From assembly GCA_002633025.1 (NCBI GenBank), contig NMRB01001523.1, forward strand, positions 1 through 64,000: 64,000 bases of DNA, read 5' to 3'. A program made the translations under genes and the position numbers. The first letter of the stretch is position 1; every line of letters starts with the position of its first letter. Of this stretch, positions 42,084 through 53,199 are shown one piece after another. Below the pieces are notes generated by a model. The model was not told where the DNA came from. It searched no databases and saw only the letters and a program-made list of their open reading frames with translations. Origin of the DNA: Notospermus geniculatus (lineage: Eukaryota > Nemertea > Pilidiophora > Heteronemertea > Lineidae).

Positions 42084-42395
42084 CTACATGGTGGGCAGAG
42101 AAAGTGTTCCTCGAACAGTAGCATTTCTATTGTTTCCACCTCCAGTACCCGTCTCTTGTCTGTTAACAATCACGGCCTTCGCCTTAGTCCGGGATTTCAG
42201 GTCCTCCCACTTCTTTTTAACATTTTCGACAGAACGCTTGTGGACACCAGAAGAGTTAACGGAATTTGTTATGGGTAGCCACACTTTTTTCTTTTTTTTT
42301 CGCAAGTCACTGTATCTGACAGTTTCGAGCTGATGATGCGATGATGCTTCTTTACGTTTTCCACCTGAATCTCCATCTCTTCGGCAGTCCATCAC
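42084..42395 (-). CDS. Myb/SANT-like DNA-binding ORF (fragment)
   Basis: 103 codons. Contains LPITNSVNSSGVHKRSVENV followed by KKKWEDLKSRTKAKA, the second half of a Myb/SANT-like DNA-binding domain of the NAIF1 or Harbinger-associated type. The N-terminal basic part includes a Lys run. The expected first helix is only weakly visible, so the copy may be partial or the first exon missing. Its 3' end (42084) is next to the minisatellite. Could be a PIF/Harbinger accessory gene or a domesticated relative; no Harbinger nuclease is seen. Confidence 0.6.
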   Translation of the reverse strand: MMDCRRDGDSGGKRKEASSHHQLETVRYSDLRKKKKKVWLPITNSVNSSGVHKRSVENVKKKWEDLKSRTKAKAVIVNRQETGTGGGNNRNATVRGTLSLPTM

Positions 42396-42850
42396 TTTGA
42401 CTTAGAATTCGAACCGACCATATATTCAGAGTTCCAAGAACCAATGAGTAGAATGCTTTGTCCTGTGTGGCTATGTAGGCCTACGCGCAGCTTTGATGTA
42501 TTATGCAATTGATTATTCTTCATTTCATCCACATAGCCTGGACAAACCATTATTCCACATGTTAGCGATCACGCAAACTTTAGCGTGATCGCCTCTTGCG
42601 AATAATTAGCGTGACCAGCGCGAGGTCTTGGTAAATACCACGCATCGCAAACTTTGCGTCCCGCAAAGCCATCCCAACGCGAATTTTTTCTGATCTCTTT
42701 CTAAAAATAAGGCCTCTGTATCCTATCCACTTCACAGGTGAAGGATTCCAAGTGCAAGATATGACAGGTATTTTGAAAATGTCAAAACGAACGGTGGAAT
42801 GGAGGATGAGAGATTGTATACTGTCTGTGCGTTCTCAGTACTCTGCAATA
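42396..42850. other. Spacer, nothing assigned
   Basis: Contains short inverted motifs (AGCGATCACGCAAACTTTAG then TTTAGCGTGATCGC, about 42563-42590). No gene. Confidence 0.4.
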
Positions 42851-43528
42851 CAGGGTGGCCCCCCAAAAAAGCGCAACATGGGGAGCCGAATTTTGGTCTG
42901 GAGACCAGGTTGTATGATGCCCATTTCAAACCCAGTAATAACCTGATAACAAGTAGGTCAGGGTAGGATTAGTCATAAATAGGGCTGGGGCCGGTTGCAC
43001 AAAACTCATGTTAGCGCTAACATGGTCTTAGCGCTAACTTTTATGTTAGATGACGTCAAAATCCATTGTCATTTTACGTCATTTAACATGATGTTAGCGC
43101 TAACATCATGTTAGCGCTGACATGAGTTTTGTGCAACCCAGCCCTGGGCGTTCCAAGAGACCGAGTGTCCTTTTCAAACATTTACCAAGCCTATTTTGGA
43201 TTATGCAATGAATGACAGCTGCCCTGTTAGGTATATACTGTAGTAGCCCTATTGTAGTCAGGCGGCATGCCCGATGATAATACATGCCAGGGGAGATGAC
43301 CACAATAATGACATGCATTCACAGATAAAACGTTCATTGATTCATGATAGTTTTTGAACTTGAAATAGCTGGCCACAACTGGGCCAATGCCCGCATTCCA
43401 TTTTTGAATGAAATACCATATCCTGTTATAGGGAGTATTGGGCTGATAATGGCCTGCTCACTTTCTAGTAAAACCTGGTCCCCTTGGATATTTAAAAGGT
43501 GGATGTTGCGCTTTTTTGGGCCACCCTG
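42851..43528. mobile_element. CAGGGTGGCCC TIR element, 678 bp, TA duplication
   Basis: Ends CAGGGTGGCCCCCCAAAAAA and complement CAGGGTGGCCCAAAAAAGCG, arms continuing GCGCAACAT. Flanked by TA (42849-42850, 43529-43530). Mariner-like by end and target. It encloses a second MITE (42983-43145). Non-coding. Confidence 0.88.
42983..43145. repeat. GGTTGCACAAAAC-type MITE (nested)
   Basis: 163 bp palindrome: GGTTGCACAAAACTCATGTT / CATGAGTTTTGTGCAACC with repeated TTAGCGCTAACAT boxes inside and GGGCTGGG at both edges. Confidence 0.85.
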
Positions 43529-43668
43529 TAGATGACGACAGTCTTGATGCGCTTGTCAAGTCGATTATTACCTCATTTCCAAATGCTGGTATGTAGAAGC
43601 GACAACAAGATGGTCAGTTGTCGGTAGCATCATGTATTATGTGAGAGACGTTATTGTACAGTACTTAA

Positions 43669-43842
43669 AGCGAATTGATAGCGGATTTTATTTACATTTG
43701 GCTGGTGTTTGTAAACACAAAATTTCAGCCAATCAGAATGCACGAAAATTTCTTTGTTGACATTCTGGAGAAGTTTGTTTACATTTTTTCCCGAAAATTC
43801 GTCCCCTTTCAAATTCTATTCAAATTTCGAGTTCAATTCGCT
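43669..43842. repeat. TTAA-flanked MITE, 174 bp
   Basis: Ends AGCGAATTGA / TCAATTCGCT, flanked by TTAA (43665-43668, 43843-43846). piggyBac-like target choice. Non-coding. Confidence 0.72.
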
Positions 43843-43846
43843 TTAA

Positions 43847-44313
43847 TAAATTATGGCCACCGTACACGGTCAAAATTAATTTGACTATTTCGACCAAAAT
43901 GTTGGATGTTGAACGACAGGAAAGTTTGACCTGGAATGATGGAGGTTTTATACCTCCGTGGATGGATGGACGTGTTGTGTCAAATATCCCGTCGTTCACA
44001 ATCCAATATTTTAGGTTTGTTTTGTCAAACTGAAGATCATCTTAAGCGACGATCACCGGTATGAATAATGATGGCCAGGGCATCAGGTTTATGAAGCTGC
44101 AGTTATCCTTTTGCCATTTTTTTTATTCAACTATCCCGAGAAGATAAATTCATTTTTTCCTCAAATTATTCCCCTTGGAGAGTTTTTGTCTGAGGGAGAA
44201 TGGTATTATATAAGCATAATTTATTGGAAGGTGTTATATTCAATGCCCAAACCAATTTTTTCTCAAGGAAATTATGATGAGAAATTAAGCAGTCTATTCC
44301 AAAAAACTAAGTG
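43847..44313. other. Spacer, nothing assigned
   Basis: About 465 bp. An 80-codon frame at 44111-44353 has no motif and runs into the next MITE. Confidence 0.4.
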
Positions 44314-44443
44314 CCATATTCAAAAAGGGTGTTTAAGACTTAGACGTGTGTAACTTCGTCAAATGCATGGTGGAAGTGTGTGCATTTAGCGAAGTTACAC
44401 GCGTCTAAATCTTAACCGCGCGATGATCACCCTTTTTGAATGC
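44314..44443. repeat. Palindromic MITE, about 130 bp
   Basis: ATATTCAAAAAGGGTG and CACCCTTTTTGAATGC edges, with inner arms GACTTAGACGTGTGTAACTT / AAGTTACACGCGTCTAAATC. Confidence 0.8.
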
Positions 44444-45555
44444 AGCCCTAAGATTCCATATCATAATATGCCAAGCGGGCACAGTACCATTGGCACTATT
44501 TTTGGGCCTGAGCTAGTTTCCTTGATAAAACAATCAATTTTGAAAATTTTTATTTTTGAAGAAGACCAATCCAAAATGTAGAATTCACATTTCACATGTT
44601 ATGTCGTGTTTGATGTTTTTCGCAGCAAAGAGATGGTTTTAGTGGTACAGTACCGGTTTAATGAGGTGTGTGCAAAATGATTTGATATTGTTAATTGACA
44701 TTGGTGGGTGCAGCGTCATTGCGTATGTCAAAATATCATCTGACTACATGTATACATGTAAATAAAATAAAATGCATTAAAACTTGGAACTGATACATGA
44801 CCAGTAGAGAGTTTTATGTACCCCTATTATCCTGTGTGACACTCGCCATATCCATTTACCGCACTGTTTTACAGTTAAACACGAAATTATTCATACCCCA
44901 TGAAAAATTATAGAAAAAAACATATTTAGAAAATACCTAACAGCTGCAGTGGCACGTCTTGGGCTTCATTTAAATGACTTTAGTCGGAATGTACACAGAC
45001 TGAAAAATATGGGCAAAATATCAGAGAAACATCACAATTTCAAAATATCATGAAAAACCTAACTTTTTAAAATTTCAAATATTTGATTCGAAATTGACAT
45101 CATGTCATCCTACGACCAATTCTAAAAATTGCGGTAAAGAAGGTTTTTGAAAATTGCACTTCGATTTTGTGAAATTGCAGGATATCAATCGAATTTTCAA
45201 ATTTGATACCTTGATAATGTGAAGAATTTTGGGAAAAAATTGAATGCCATCAACCACGGAGTCAAATGAAAAGTATTCACCTAATTTCGGACTTGTTCAA
45301 TCATATAATGAGATCAGAATTTGAACAAATGGCAAAAAATAGAGAAAAGACATCAAAATCGTGCAGTTTTTCAAAATTATGCCAGAAAAATGAAGAGGTG
45401 TATTCATGCCAACATCTCTTCACAAAGTTTCTATGACAAGATTGTACACTCATGGCCAAAAGTAAATGGACAGCAGTTTATCTTGAATATCTCCAAACCA
45501 ATGGGGTGGAGGAAATTGAATCCGACATATGTAGTGGTAAATTTTCCTGGCTATC
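44444..45555. other. AT-rich spacer, nothing assigned
   Basis: About 1.1 kb, low GC, no convincing coding frame or repeat. The 142-codon frame at 45321-45749 runs into a (GT)n tract and is not supported. Confidence 0.4.
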
Positions 45556-45629
45556 TAATGGTGTCAGCGTCGAGAAAATCCGCTGAAAACCGCAGTGGAC
45601 AGAAGGAATTTTGTAAAGGCATGTTTTTA

Positions 45630-46066
45630 TGGTTCCCGATCACTAAGATCGGGAACCATATTGTTTTTTTGGTCATGGTGTCTGTGTGTGTATCTGTGTG
45701 TGTGTGTGTGTGCGTGTGTCGATGGCCTCTACCGAGGACATTTGTATGAATACACACCTTCGTTCCGAGGACTCCCCTTCAACCGAGGACGTCCTCGGTT
45801 TTAAAACCATGATTGTTCGTTATTGTGGACCCCGAAAATGGTAACAAATGTTAAATTATACATTTTTGAAATTTACTCTTCCAAGTCCTCAGTAAGAATG
45901 CAAAACGTGTGTCGGGGTGTATCTTTGGAAAATACGGGACGCTCACATCGAATTTGTACGTCCTCGATCTATTGCCAATTACCAAACCAAATTCCCGCCA
46001 AATTCACACCTTCCTACCGAGGACTCCCCTTCAACCGAGGACGTCCTCGGTTTTAAAACCATGATT
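45630..46066. repeat. Dispersed repeat with (GT)n and CGAGGACGTCCTCG palindromes
   Basis: GATCGGGAACCATATTGT, then TGGTCATGGTGTCTGTGTG, a (GT)n tract (about 45683-45718), and two copies of ACTCCCCTTCAACCGAGGAC followed by GTCCTCGGTTTTAAAACCAT (45771-45813 and 46024-46066). The first part recurs at 63098-63165. The second copy runs straight into the N gap. Confidence 0.7.
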
Positions 46067-46466
46067 NNNNNNNNNNNNNNNNNNNNNNNNNNNNNNNNNN
46101 NNNNNNNNNNNNNNNNNNNNNNNNNNNNNNNNNNNNNNNNNNNNNNNNNNNNNNNNNNNNNNNNNNNNNNNNNNNNNNNNNNNNNNNNNNNNNNNNNNNN
46201 NNNNNNNNNNNNNNNNNNNNNNNNNNNNNNNNNNNNNNNNNNNNNNNNNNNNNNNNNNNNNNNNNNNNNNNNNNNNNNNNNNNNNNNNNNNNNNNNNNNN
46301 NNNNNNNNNNNNNNNNNNNNNNNNNNNNNNNNNNNNNNNNNNNNNNNNNNNNNNNNNNNNNNNNNNNNNNNNNNNNNNNNNNNNNNNNNNNNNNNNNNNN
46401 NNNNNNNNNNNNNNNNNNNNNNNNNNNNNNNNNNNNNNNNNNNNNNNNNNNNNNNNNNNNNNNNNN
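46067..46466. other. Assembly gap (400 N)
   Basis: Exactly 400 unknown bases. Single ambiguous bases also occur at 5597, 40130, 53200, 54494 and 58117. Any open frame across this gap is an artefact. Confidence 0.99.
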
Positions 46467-47454
46467 CATTTTCTTGAACGGGCAATAAAGTTATCACATT
46501 CAAACAAACATATAAAGTAAGGTTACATACCTGCCGAGGGCAATATTTTGAGATATTGCTAAATTTGTCCAACAAAGATAGACTTTGGAGTGATTTTGTA
46601 AAATGTATCCAAAATGGTGCACAAAGCAGAGGTTCCAGAAGGTCCACTTTCTAGCTCACTATGGATGTACAGAGGCCGATGTGTTAGGCTCCTAGGCCTA
46701 TGTGTTTGCATAGCAAGATGTATGAGGCTAGGTTAGATAATGTTCTGTGACTTTGTTGCATCATATTTTTAAAGTTCCCAGTGGTGAGGTAACATAGGTT
46801 TGTATGAATCAAACTGATGAATGTCTGAATTTGTTGCATCATTATTGATTTGGTGACTTGACCAGTGACTCACAGCAATTCTAAAGGCCCATTATTAGCA
46901 GATTAGGCAAGGGGTTCTTGCCTTTCTTCAGGAGAATATGTCCTGGAACCCCTCTCTGATGTCCAAAATTAGGCCTCTTTGCGTCAAGTGAGTTTACTTC
47001 CCCTAAGCCTTAATATCAAGTCATCTGTGTCAAGATTTAGGCCTAAGGTGTAACGTTTTTCAGGACTGTGGGCCAGTGCGACATTACAATTCACAATAGA
47101 CACGAGCAGACTGCCCAGTGTCAATGAGTTTCCAATTAAGGTAGGCCTAGCCTAGGCCTATTTGGTACAAGTTTCGTGTTGCATGCTTGCTTTTAAGCAA
47201 TTCAAACACTGCATGGTTCAATTAAATCGCTGTGGTGCTACAACTGTCCTCAGTTAGATAACATGCTTAAATGTATTAAGCCAGTACATTGACATAAAAT
47301 GGGTGGGTCCTCAGTTGTAGTCCACTATTGTGGGTAAAATTTCATGTGTGCGTCCACAGTTAATTGGTGAAAAAAAACAATGTGAATTTATGCCGACCAA
47401 CCGAGTATGTTTTCTAATTCACTCAGTAACACACAGCGCAGTCTGTATGCGGTT
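46467..47454. other. Spacer, nothing assigned
   Basis: About 1 kb. Several TAGGCCTA palindromes (for example GTAGGCCTAGCCTAGGCCTA at about 47141). No gene supported. Confidence 0.45.
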
Positions 47455-47575
47455 TTTCACATTTTGAACGAGGACTTTACCAACGAGGACGTCTTCGTTT
47501 GGAGAGAGGTCCTCTATTTGGTGGTGTGTATTCATACAAATGTCCTCGGTCGAGGGTATCGACACACGCCTTTTC
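47455..47575 (-). repeat. Inverted copy of the GAGGACGTC repeat
   Basis: Carries GTGTGTATTCATACAAATGT and CCTCGGTCGAGG, the reverse complement of 45726-45765 (ACATTTGTATGAATACACAC). With the block left of the N gap it forms an inverted pair about 1.7 kb apart, possibly the two ends of one element containing the gap. Confidence 0.7.
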
Positions 47576-48338
47576 AGGCCCAGGGCAGTTCCTTTTAGTG
47601 AAGGCCTCGCAGAACAGGAAATAGTAGGCCTAGGCGTACACGACCTATGAATGACAACATTGTACAGTTATCGTGAACTGATCATATGCCTGACTGCATC
47701 ATAGCTCCCAATTTGGTTTACAGATCCTCATAGCATAGGGGAGTCCTCCATTCCAATGTCCAACTTCTGATGACAATGAGGGATACAAGCATTTCCATTT
47801 GATTGTGCTCGATTGTGCCGAATGTCAGAGCAAAGTCAATCGCATACAGGTTGACAAATACCTTGACGCAATGGTTCATGGGTTCGCCGCCAGGCGAAAA
47901 ACGGCATAGCCAGGGAATTGCTTTCTCGAACTAGTCAGTAGAATCGCCTTATACAGGATTTTTCGCGAATACCCCTTGGAGGAATTATACTGAATTCCTC
48001 CGATTACCCTTTGCACTACAGCCTGGCATGGCTGGTCATTTTGATGGAAGCTTCGCCTGGTTGGTCCCAGAGAACTACTAGGCCTCGGCTGAAGAAGACT
48101 GAGTTTTGTCAGGAATGGCATTGAACGATGTAGGCATGGAGGAATTATCCATGATGTAGGCATCTATTGCCACACAAAATCGGACTGACTGACCCACATA
48201 ATAGCTGGGCCCACATTGGTCTTTTTTGTAGGTCTCCTGCCCCTGGAACCAAATAGCAAGCTGGCTTTGAACCGTTAGCCCCCACCCCCGAAGCTCAAAC
48301 CAAACTGTAATAATGACTTGCATGCATGCGGACTCCAC
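47576..48338. other. Spacer, nothing assigned
   Basis: No coding feature supported. Contains a small palindromic segment around GGAGGAATTATACTGAATTC (about 47980). Confidence 0.4.
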
Positions 48339-48650
48339 TCAGTTTGCCATCTGCAGCCCCCCCTCCCCCCCCCCACACACAGACTCAACAAACAGAGTTT
48401 TTTTGGGCGGGATAGGGCAGTTGAAATCACAGTGAGAGTGTTCCAGTTTTTGAGTGTTTGCCCTTAATCTTCGGCAGATTTTTTCGAGCCCGCGGTGGGT
48501 GTGAGGAACGAGAGCCCCGTCGTGACAGTCCTCTATTCTGCGTTTCACGGTTGAACAGTCATGGTCCTTGCTGCTTTTAGGGGCCACCCATCCATCATTT
48601 TTATCATTTCCACAAGCTCTACAAAGAGTACGCCTTTTAGCGACCCCCAC
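48339..48650 (-). CDS. Unrecognised Cys/His-containing ORF, possible exon
   Basis: 103 codons, basic, with CRACGNDKNDGWVAPKSS, DHDCSTVKRRIEDCHDG, and KLEHSHCDFNCPIPPKK. A good acceptor-like TTTTTTCACAG lies just upstream on the minus strand (about 48671). The Cys/His spacing suggests metal binding but fits no family I can name. The end runs into a C/G-rich tract. Could be an exon of a host or transposon gene, or chance. Confidence 0.3.
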   Translation of the reverse strand: MGVAKRRTLCRACGNDKNDGWVAPKSSKDHDCSTVKRRIEDCHDGALVPHTHRGLEKICRRLRANTQKLEHSHCDFNCPIPPKKTLFVESVCGGGEGGLQMAN

Positions 48651-48834
48651 TCCCTGGACAACTGTGAAAAAATGGTGATTTGTCCTTTGACCTCAGTATT
48701 TATCAAATTCAAGGTAAATGGCACTATTAAAATGTGGAAGCATACAATAGGCCTAAGTTGCTTATAGCAAGAATATATATTCTTTCTTAATATTATAAAT
48801 ATCCTAGGTAATCAAGGGGTTAAAACTTCAAATT

Positions 48835-50586
48835 CATTCACAAAGCATCCGCTATTACCGGATCCGCAGAAGCCTTTACGGGTGACCTAACGGATGCGTT
48901 AGAATTGCGCTGCGCCGTATTCACGAAAGGTTCCGTTAGACATCCGTTAACTTGCGGCGATCCGCTAATTACCGAGCTCCGTTATTCGGAAACCCTACAG
49001 CTCTTCGCATGTGGATTGTGAACGCGTGTACACGATATACGTAATTTGTCATCTGTCCATTTGTGGTAGCGCATCGGAGACAGACCGCCGTGTGACTGAT
49101 ATGATTGGTGCCATCAAACTTAACAGCTAGATGGAGGATTCGACCCGACTGTGCCGAGCCTGATGCTACGCTGCCCCATTAAACAAGTTAAAGGGAGGAT
49201 CTTCCCGACAGTTTTAAAACATTTACAACTTTTCGTACAAGACGATATCGATCGTATACATTCACATTAAAATTATAGCGTACCCCCGCCGGGATTTCAA
49301 AATGCATGTACACACACTGACCATAATTATTGCAACATCGTTTTTTTCTTATATATAAATGTATTTAAAAAAATATATACGAGGATATATAGGATATATA
49401 TTCTTAAATACATATAGGAGGCTCTATGGCAAAACATGCTGTTGGCAATATGGATTGAAAAATATAACTGCTGATGAAAATATCATGCCATGAAAAAGAA
49501 ACAAAAAAACCATGAAAATGGCAAAATCTTCATGCGATACTGGGTCACGCTTCCTTTTCAGGATAATGACGCCTGATGATGAACAAGGATTTACAAGAAA
49601 AGATTTTTGAAAAATATTAACTGTAAACAGATATTTGATATTACCGAAAAATTTCAAAAACTGAAAAAGTGAGATTTTAGATGAGATTCCACTGCCATAA
49701 CTGCGGATGCAAAGCTGTCATCCCATGTGTCTCAGCCATGCAAGGTTTCATCAAATGAAAGGCCACTGTTATCAAGAAAATTGAACTTTTACCAAAAAAT
49801 ACCCGATTTTTCACAAAATTTGTCAATTTTGTTTATTAAATAACAAGAAAATGATGCGCATTTTCCGCGCAATTTTTTCAAAATTGTGAATGAATTTTAG
49901 TTTTCTTCATTTTGTAAAAAGCTGGTAGTCAATGCACTTCAAACTTTTCGAGATAGCAAATTGGTGATATTTTGATATTCTGATATTTTCATGATAAATA
50001 TCCTTTTCCCCAAAACCTTTCGAACCAACAGGTGTATAACAACTCAAAGTATCACATCCATATTTGGGAATCAAAAATTGATGACTGCCTACCGAGAAAT
50101 TAAGAAAAAAAACCTATGTTGCAATACTTATGATCAGTGTGTGTACATAATTAGGCGTTTCATGCTGTCATGATGATGTACAGCAACATCACATATCTAC
50201 GACAGACTGACTGAATATCTAAACCTGGGATTTTTCCAAATTAATAAACTACATTTTCAGTCCAAACTTGTATACATGTATACTAAGTACACTGAAGTGA
50301 TCATTTGTGGGTAAAAATTACGCATTTCGTGACCCGGACGTTGTGTTTATGAAGGGTGTACCTACACACAAAAAAACAAGTGCTAAATGTATTATGTTGA
50401 GATGCACAGTGAGCCCAACGGAGATCCGCAAGCATTAACGGGAACCCTGGAGTTCCCGCAAAGATTCGCTGTTTTACGCACGTGTCCTACGGATGCGTAA
50501 ATGTACGGATGCTTCGTGAATAAGGCGCAAACCGTAACGGAGGCTTAACGGATCCGTTAAAGCGTACGGATGCTTTGTGAATAAGG
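48835..50586. mobile_element. TIR element of about 1.75 kb with GCATCCG repeats
   Basis: Left edge ATTCACAAAGCATCCG and right edge CGGATGCTTTGTGAATA are inverted. The terminal about 170 bp pair imperfectly and each contains a second internal boundary-like motif (TATTCACGAAAGG at 48931; its counterpart CCTTCGTGAATA type at about 50510). The AT-rich interior shows no transposase. Confidence 0.65.
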
Positions 50587-51454
50587 ACCCTGGTCATGTC
50601 GGAAGGGGAGTCCCCTTCATAATAGGGTTTATGCTGGGCAACCAGGTCGACTCTTGTTTCTCTCTCAGCAGAGAAGTGGAATGCTGTCTTTGTAAGTCTA
50701 CTTATTGGTTATTTATCAGCCAAACCAATGTGTTGTCACAGTCATGTCGGGTGCCCAGTGTAGAAAAGTTAAATACTATTTTATACATATGAGAACTATG
50801 GAAGGGGTTTTATGACTGAATCAACAAACTGAAGCAAATAGTAAATTAAAGAACGGCAAGGCCCAAGGCACAAGAACAATCATTTGAAAGGCTGGTGTTA
50901 ACGGCAGGTAAACACTTCAACAACAGTTTTTAACGGCATTGACTTTTTACTTAATGAATGTAGACCGAGAGGGATTGTTTGGTGTCTCGTTCAGTTGCAT
51001 GAGATGCCAGATAATAATAACCGGTTTCTAAGGTGAAAGACATCGGACTAGAACACACGGGCCCTCGCATTAGGCATGAAGCGCCTTAACCAGAAGGCGA
51101 AAATTCCCATCGTCGATGTAGGCCTAACGAGTTGTTGAAAAATCAAGATCTCAAGTTTGATGCTTTTTTTAGGGGGGGGGGGCACCCGATACATGTGCGT
51201 GAGAGGTCACTATCATCAACGACCGAATTGATTTTCCTGGATACACTGCTAGAATTGCAAACACGTCCCCAATATCCTCCGATGAGACTTTGCTCCCTAT
51301 ACATTGCCAATGTAATACAAGACCACACATTCCCATTCAAAAAGCCACGAAAGAAAACAATTTACCTCCTCAATGGACAAGCATCGGGTTGGTGGTGCCA
51401 GAGTCCGCCGCTCGTTGGTAAAATCGATTAACATCCACAGATGCTCAGAGATCT
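50587..51454. other. Spacer, nothing assigned
   Basis: About 870 bp. Contains a G run (51173-51182) and no supported gene. Confidence 0.4.
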
Positions 51455-51574
51455 GGACCCATATTCATAAAACCCTGATAGGCTTAGTTGCCTGCTAAAA
51501 GTGCCAAGTTTGTACAGGCCAATGGACACAACTGGCAGCCAACTAGGCTAGCAAGGTTTTATGAATATGGGCCC
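51455..51574. repeat. ATTCATAAAAC-type MITE, copy 2
   Basis: 120 bp with ends GGACCCATATTCATAAAACC and complement GGGCCCATATTCATAAAACC; same family of ends as 37738-37846. Confidence 0.82.
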
Positions 51575-51603
51575 AGAATGCTATGGGTCGGATGGCCGCT
51601 TAA

Positions 51604-51851
51604 AGCCTCACTGTATTGAATTCAGAAAGTGCTTACGTCCTCCGACGTTAGTGTAGGGTAAAATGTACTATACTCTATCTGAATGCATTAGAGCTCTGCG
51701 TGCAGTTTTTTCGTTGTGTTCTGAAATCAGGCCTTGATTCTTTGAAATACGTATCAGGCAAGCATTTTGGGGACCTTCACGAGGCTATGAGACCTCTACC
51801 TGCAGTCTCCTAACACTTTGAAAATGTCGTAAAATTCAATACTGTGAGGCT
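51604..51851. repeat. TTAA-flanked MITE, 248 bp
   Basis: Ends AGCCTCACTGTATTGAATT and exact-type complement ending GAGGCT. Flanked by TTAA (51600-51603, 51852-51855). piggyBac-like target. Non-coding. Confidence 0.82.
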
Positions 51852-52139
51852 TTAAGATAGTAACTTTACAGGGAGTAGGATCCTCTCTTCCATACCCCAT
51901 ATGTACTCAAAAGTTGTTCACATGACATGATCAATTTACACCCGGGACGCGTTATGCATTGGTCCAAACCGTAAATTTAATAGGAGCAAAGCTTGGTGGA
52001 ATTATACTTGACAAGTATAGGTCTAATTCCTCCAAGGGGTAGGTGAAATGTTAATGATTCAGTTCTTTCATGCTACATGTAATTACAGCAGCTTATCCGG
52101 AACAAACCATCAGCTTGGATTATGCAGCTACATGTAGTT

Positions 52140-52575
52140 TAAGACAGCATGGATGTTGTGTACTGGGTCCGAGGACAGTCACGTCAGTACAAACCGTTCG
52201 TTGCAAACAGAATAGCAGAGATCCATCAACTGACGGAACCGAGACAGTGGCGACACATTGCGGGAAAAATGAACCCAGCGGATGATTTGACTCGTGGCTT
52301 GGAGATAGATGAGATTTCCAGCGAGCACAGATGGATGCATGGACCTGCCTTCATTCACGAGGGGGAGGAGTCATGGCCTGGAGAAAGTCGGGATGTGAGT
52401 TGCACCGAAGATGCAGAACAAGAGAAAAGTAAATCCGTTGCCTTGTTCAATGTGCAGCGGATTGAGAATGAGAATATAATGGACCCCGACAAGTATCCAA
52501 GCTGGTTGCGGCTGCTGAGAGTTACGTCATTGGTATTCCGTTTCAACGACAAACTGAAGACGTCGCGTGAGAAGA
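52140..52575 (+). pseudogene. Pao-3 RNase H C-terminus and linker
   Basis: Encodes DSMDVVYWVRGQSRQYKPFV (catalytic Asp), WRHIAGKMNPADDLTRGL (final Asp) and WMHGPAFIHEGEESWP, the conserved RNase H-integrase linker, then SWLRLLRVTSLVFRF. The frame ends where MITE-B begins. Confidence 0.82.
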
Positions 52576-52946
52576 AATGAGGAACCCGCGTGCCGGAAAT
52601 CCCGACAGGTCGGCGCTGCGAGCAGTGCGACCAAAACGACGTCATTGACGTCGTTTTATGTGTTGACGCTACGTCATGAAAAAATCAGCTGTACATTTTC
52701 TACAGGAAAATTGAGATAAAGACGTTGCCGAAATCGTCATCAATGTCTTCATTTTAAGGAAAAAAAGCACCGCAAAATGTAGACATTTTCATCTGCTACA
52801 AGATGGTGTAAATTTTAATGCCAGGCGACCGAAACAAACGGTGCTTTTCACACCAGAAATAAATGGAAATAACGTTAGAAAAAAGAAACTTCGGTCGCAC
52901 TGCTCACAGCGCCGCGTCGTGACGTTAGTTCCTCCGGTTCCCCATT
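52576..52946. mobile_element. MITE-B copy 1
   Basis: 371 bp. Edges AATGAGGAACCCGCGTGCCG and GGTTCCCCATT, with inner imperfect arms (GGCGCTGCGAGCAGTGCGAC against GTCGCACTGCTCACAGCGCC). About 93% identical by eye to 59677-60049. It breaks the Pao-3 polyprotein frame. Confidence 0.88.
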
Positions 52947-53199
52947 GGCAGGGCTGACTGCACAGGAGAATGGAGAGAAGTCAGAATCAGGGCTCGTCAT
53001 AAGCCCAGATGAGATATCGAGAGCAGAGAAATATTGGATCAAGAGAGCTCAAGTTGAGCGCTTTTCTACAGAGATAGCTGGATTGCAGAAAGGAAATGAG
53101 AAAGCAAAGCCGAAGGGTCGTTTACAGCCATTGAACCCCTTCATTGACAGTGACGGAATCGTCAGGGTTGGTGGACGTCTTCAGAACTCGAGTCTGCCT
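52947..53199 (+). pseudogene. Pao-3 integrase N-terminal linker
   Basis: Encodes ISPDEISRAEKYWIKRAQVE, NPFIDSDGIVRVGGRLQNSS, which precede the H2C2 region in BEL/Pao elements. It stops at the ambiguous base 53200; the expected KHPIILP-type continuation and the whole zinc-binding region are absent. Confidence 0.8.

Noticed and set aside
45917-46647. Long open frames across 46067-46466
   Set aside because: They exist only because the 400 Ns have no stop codons.
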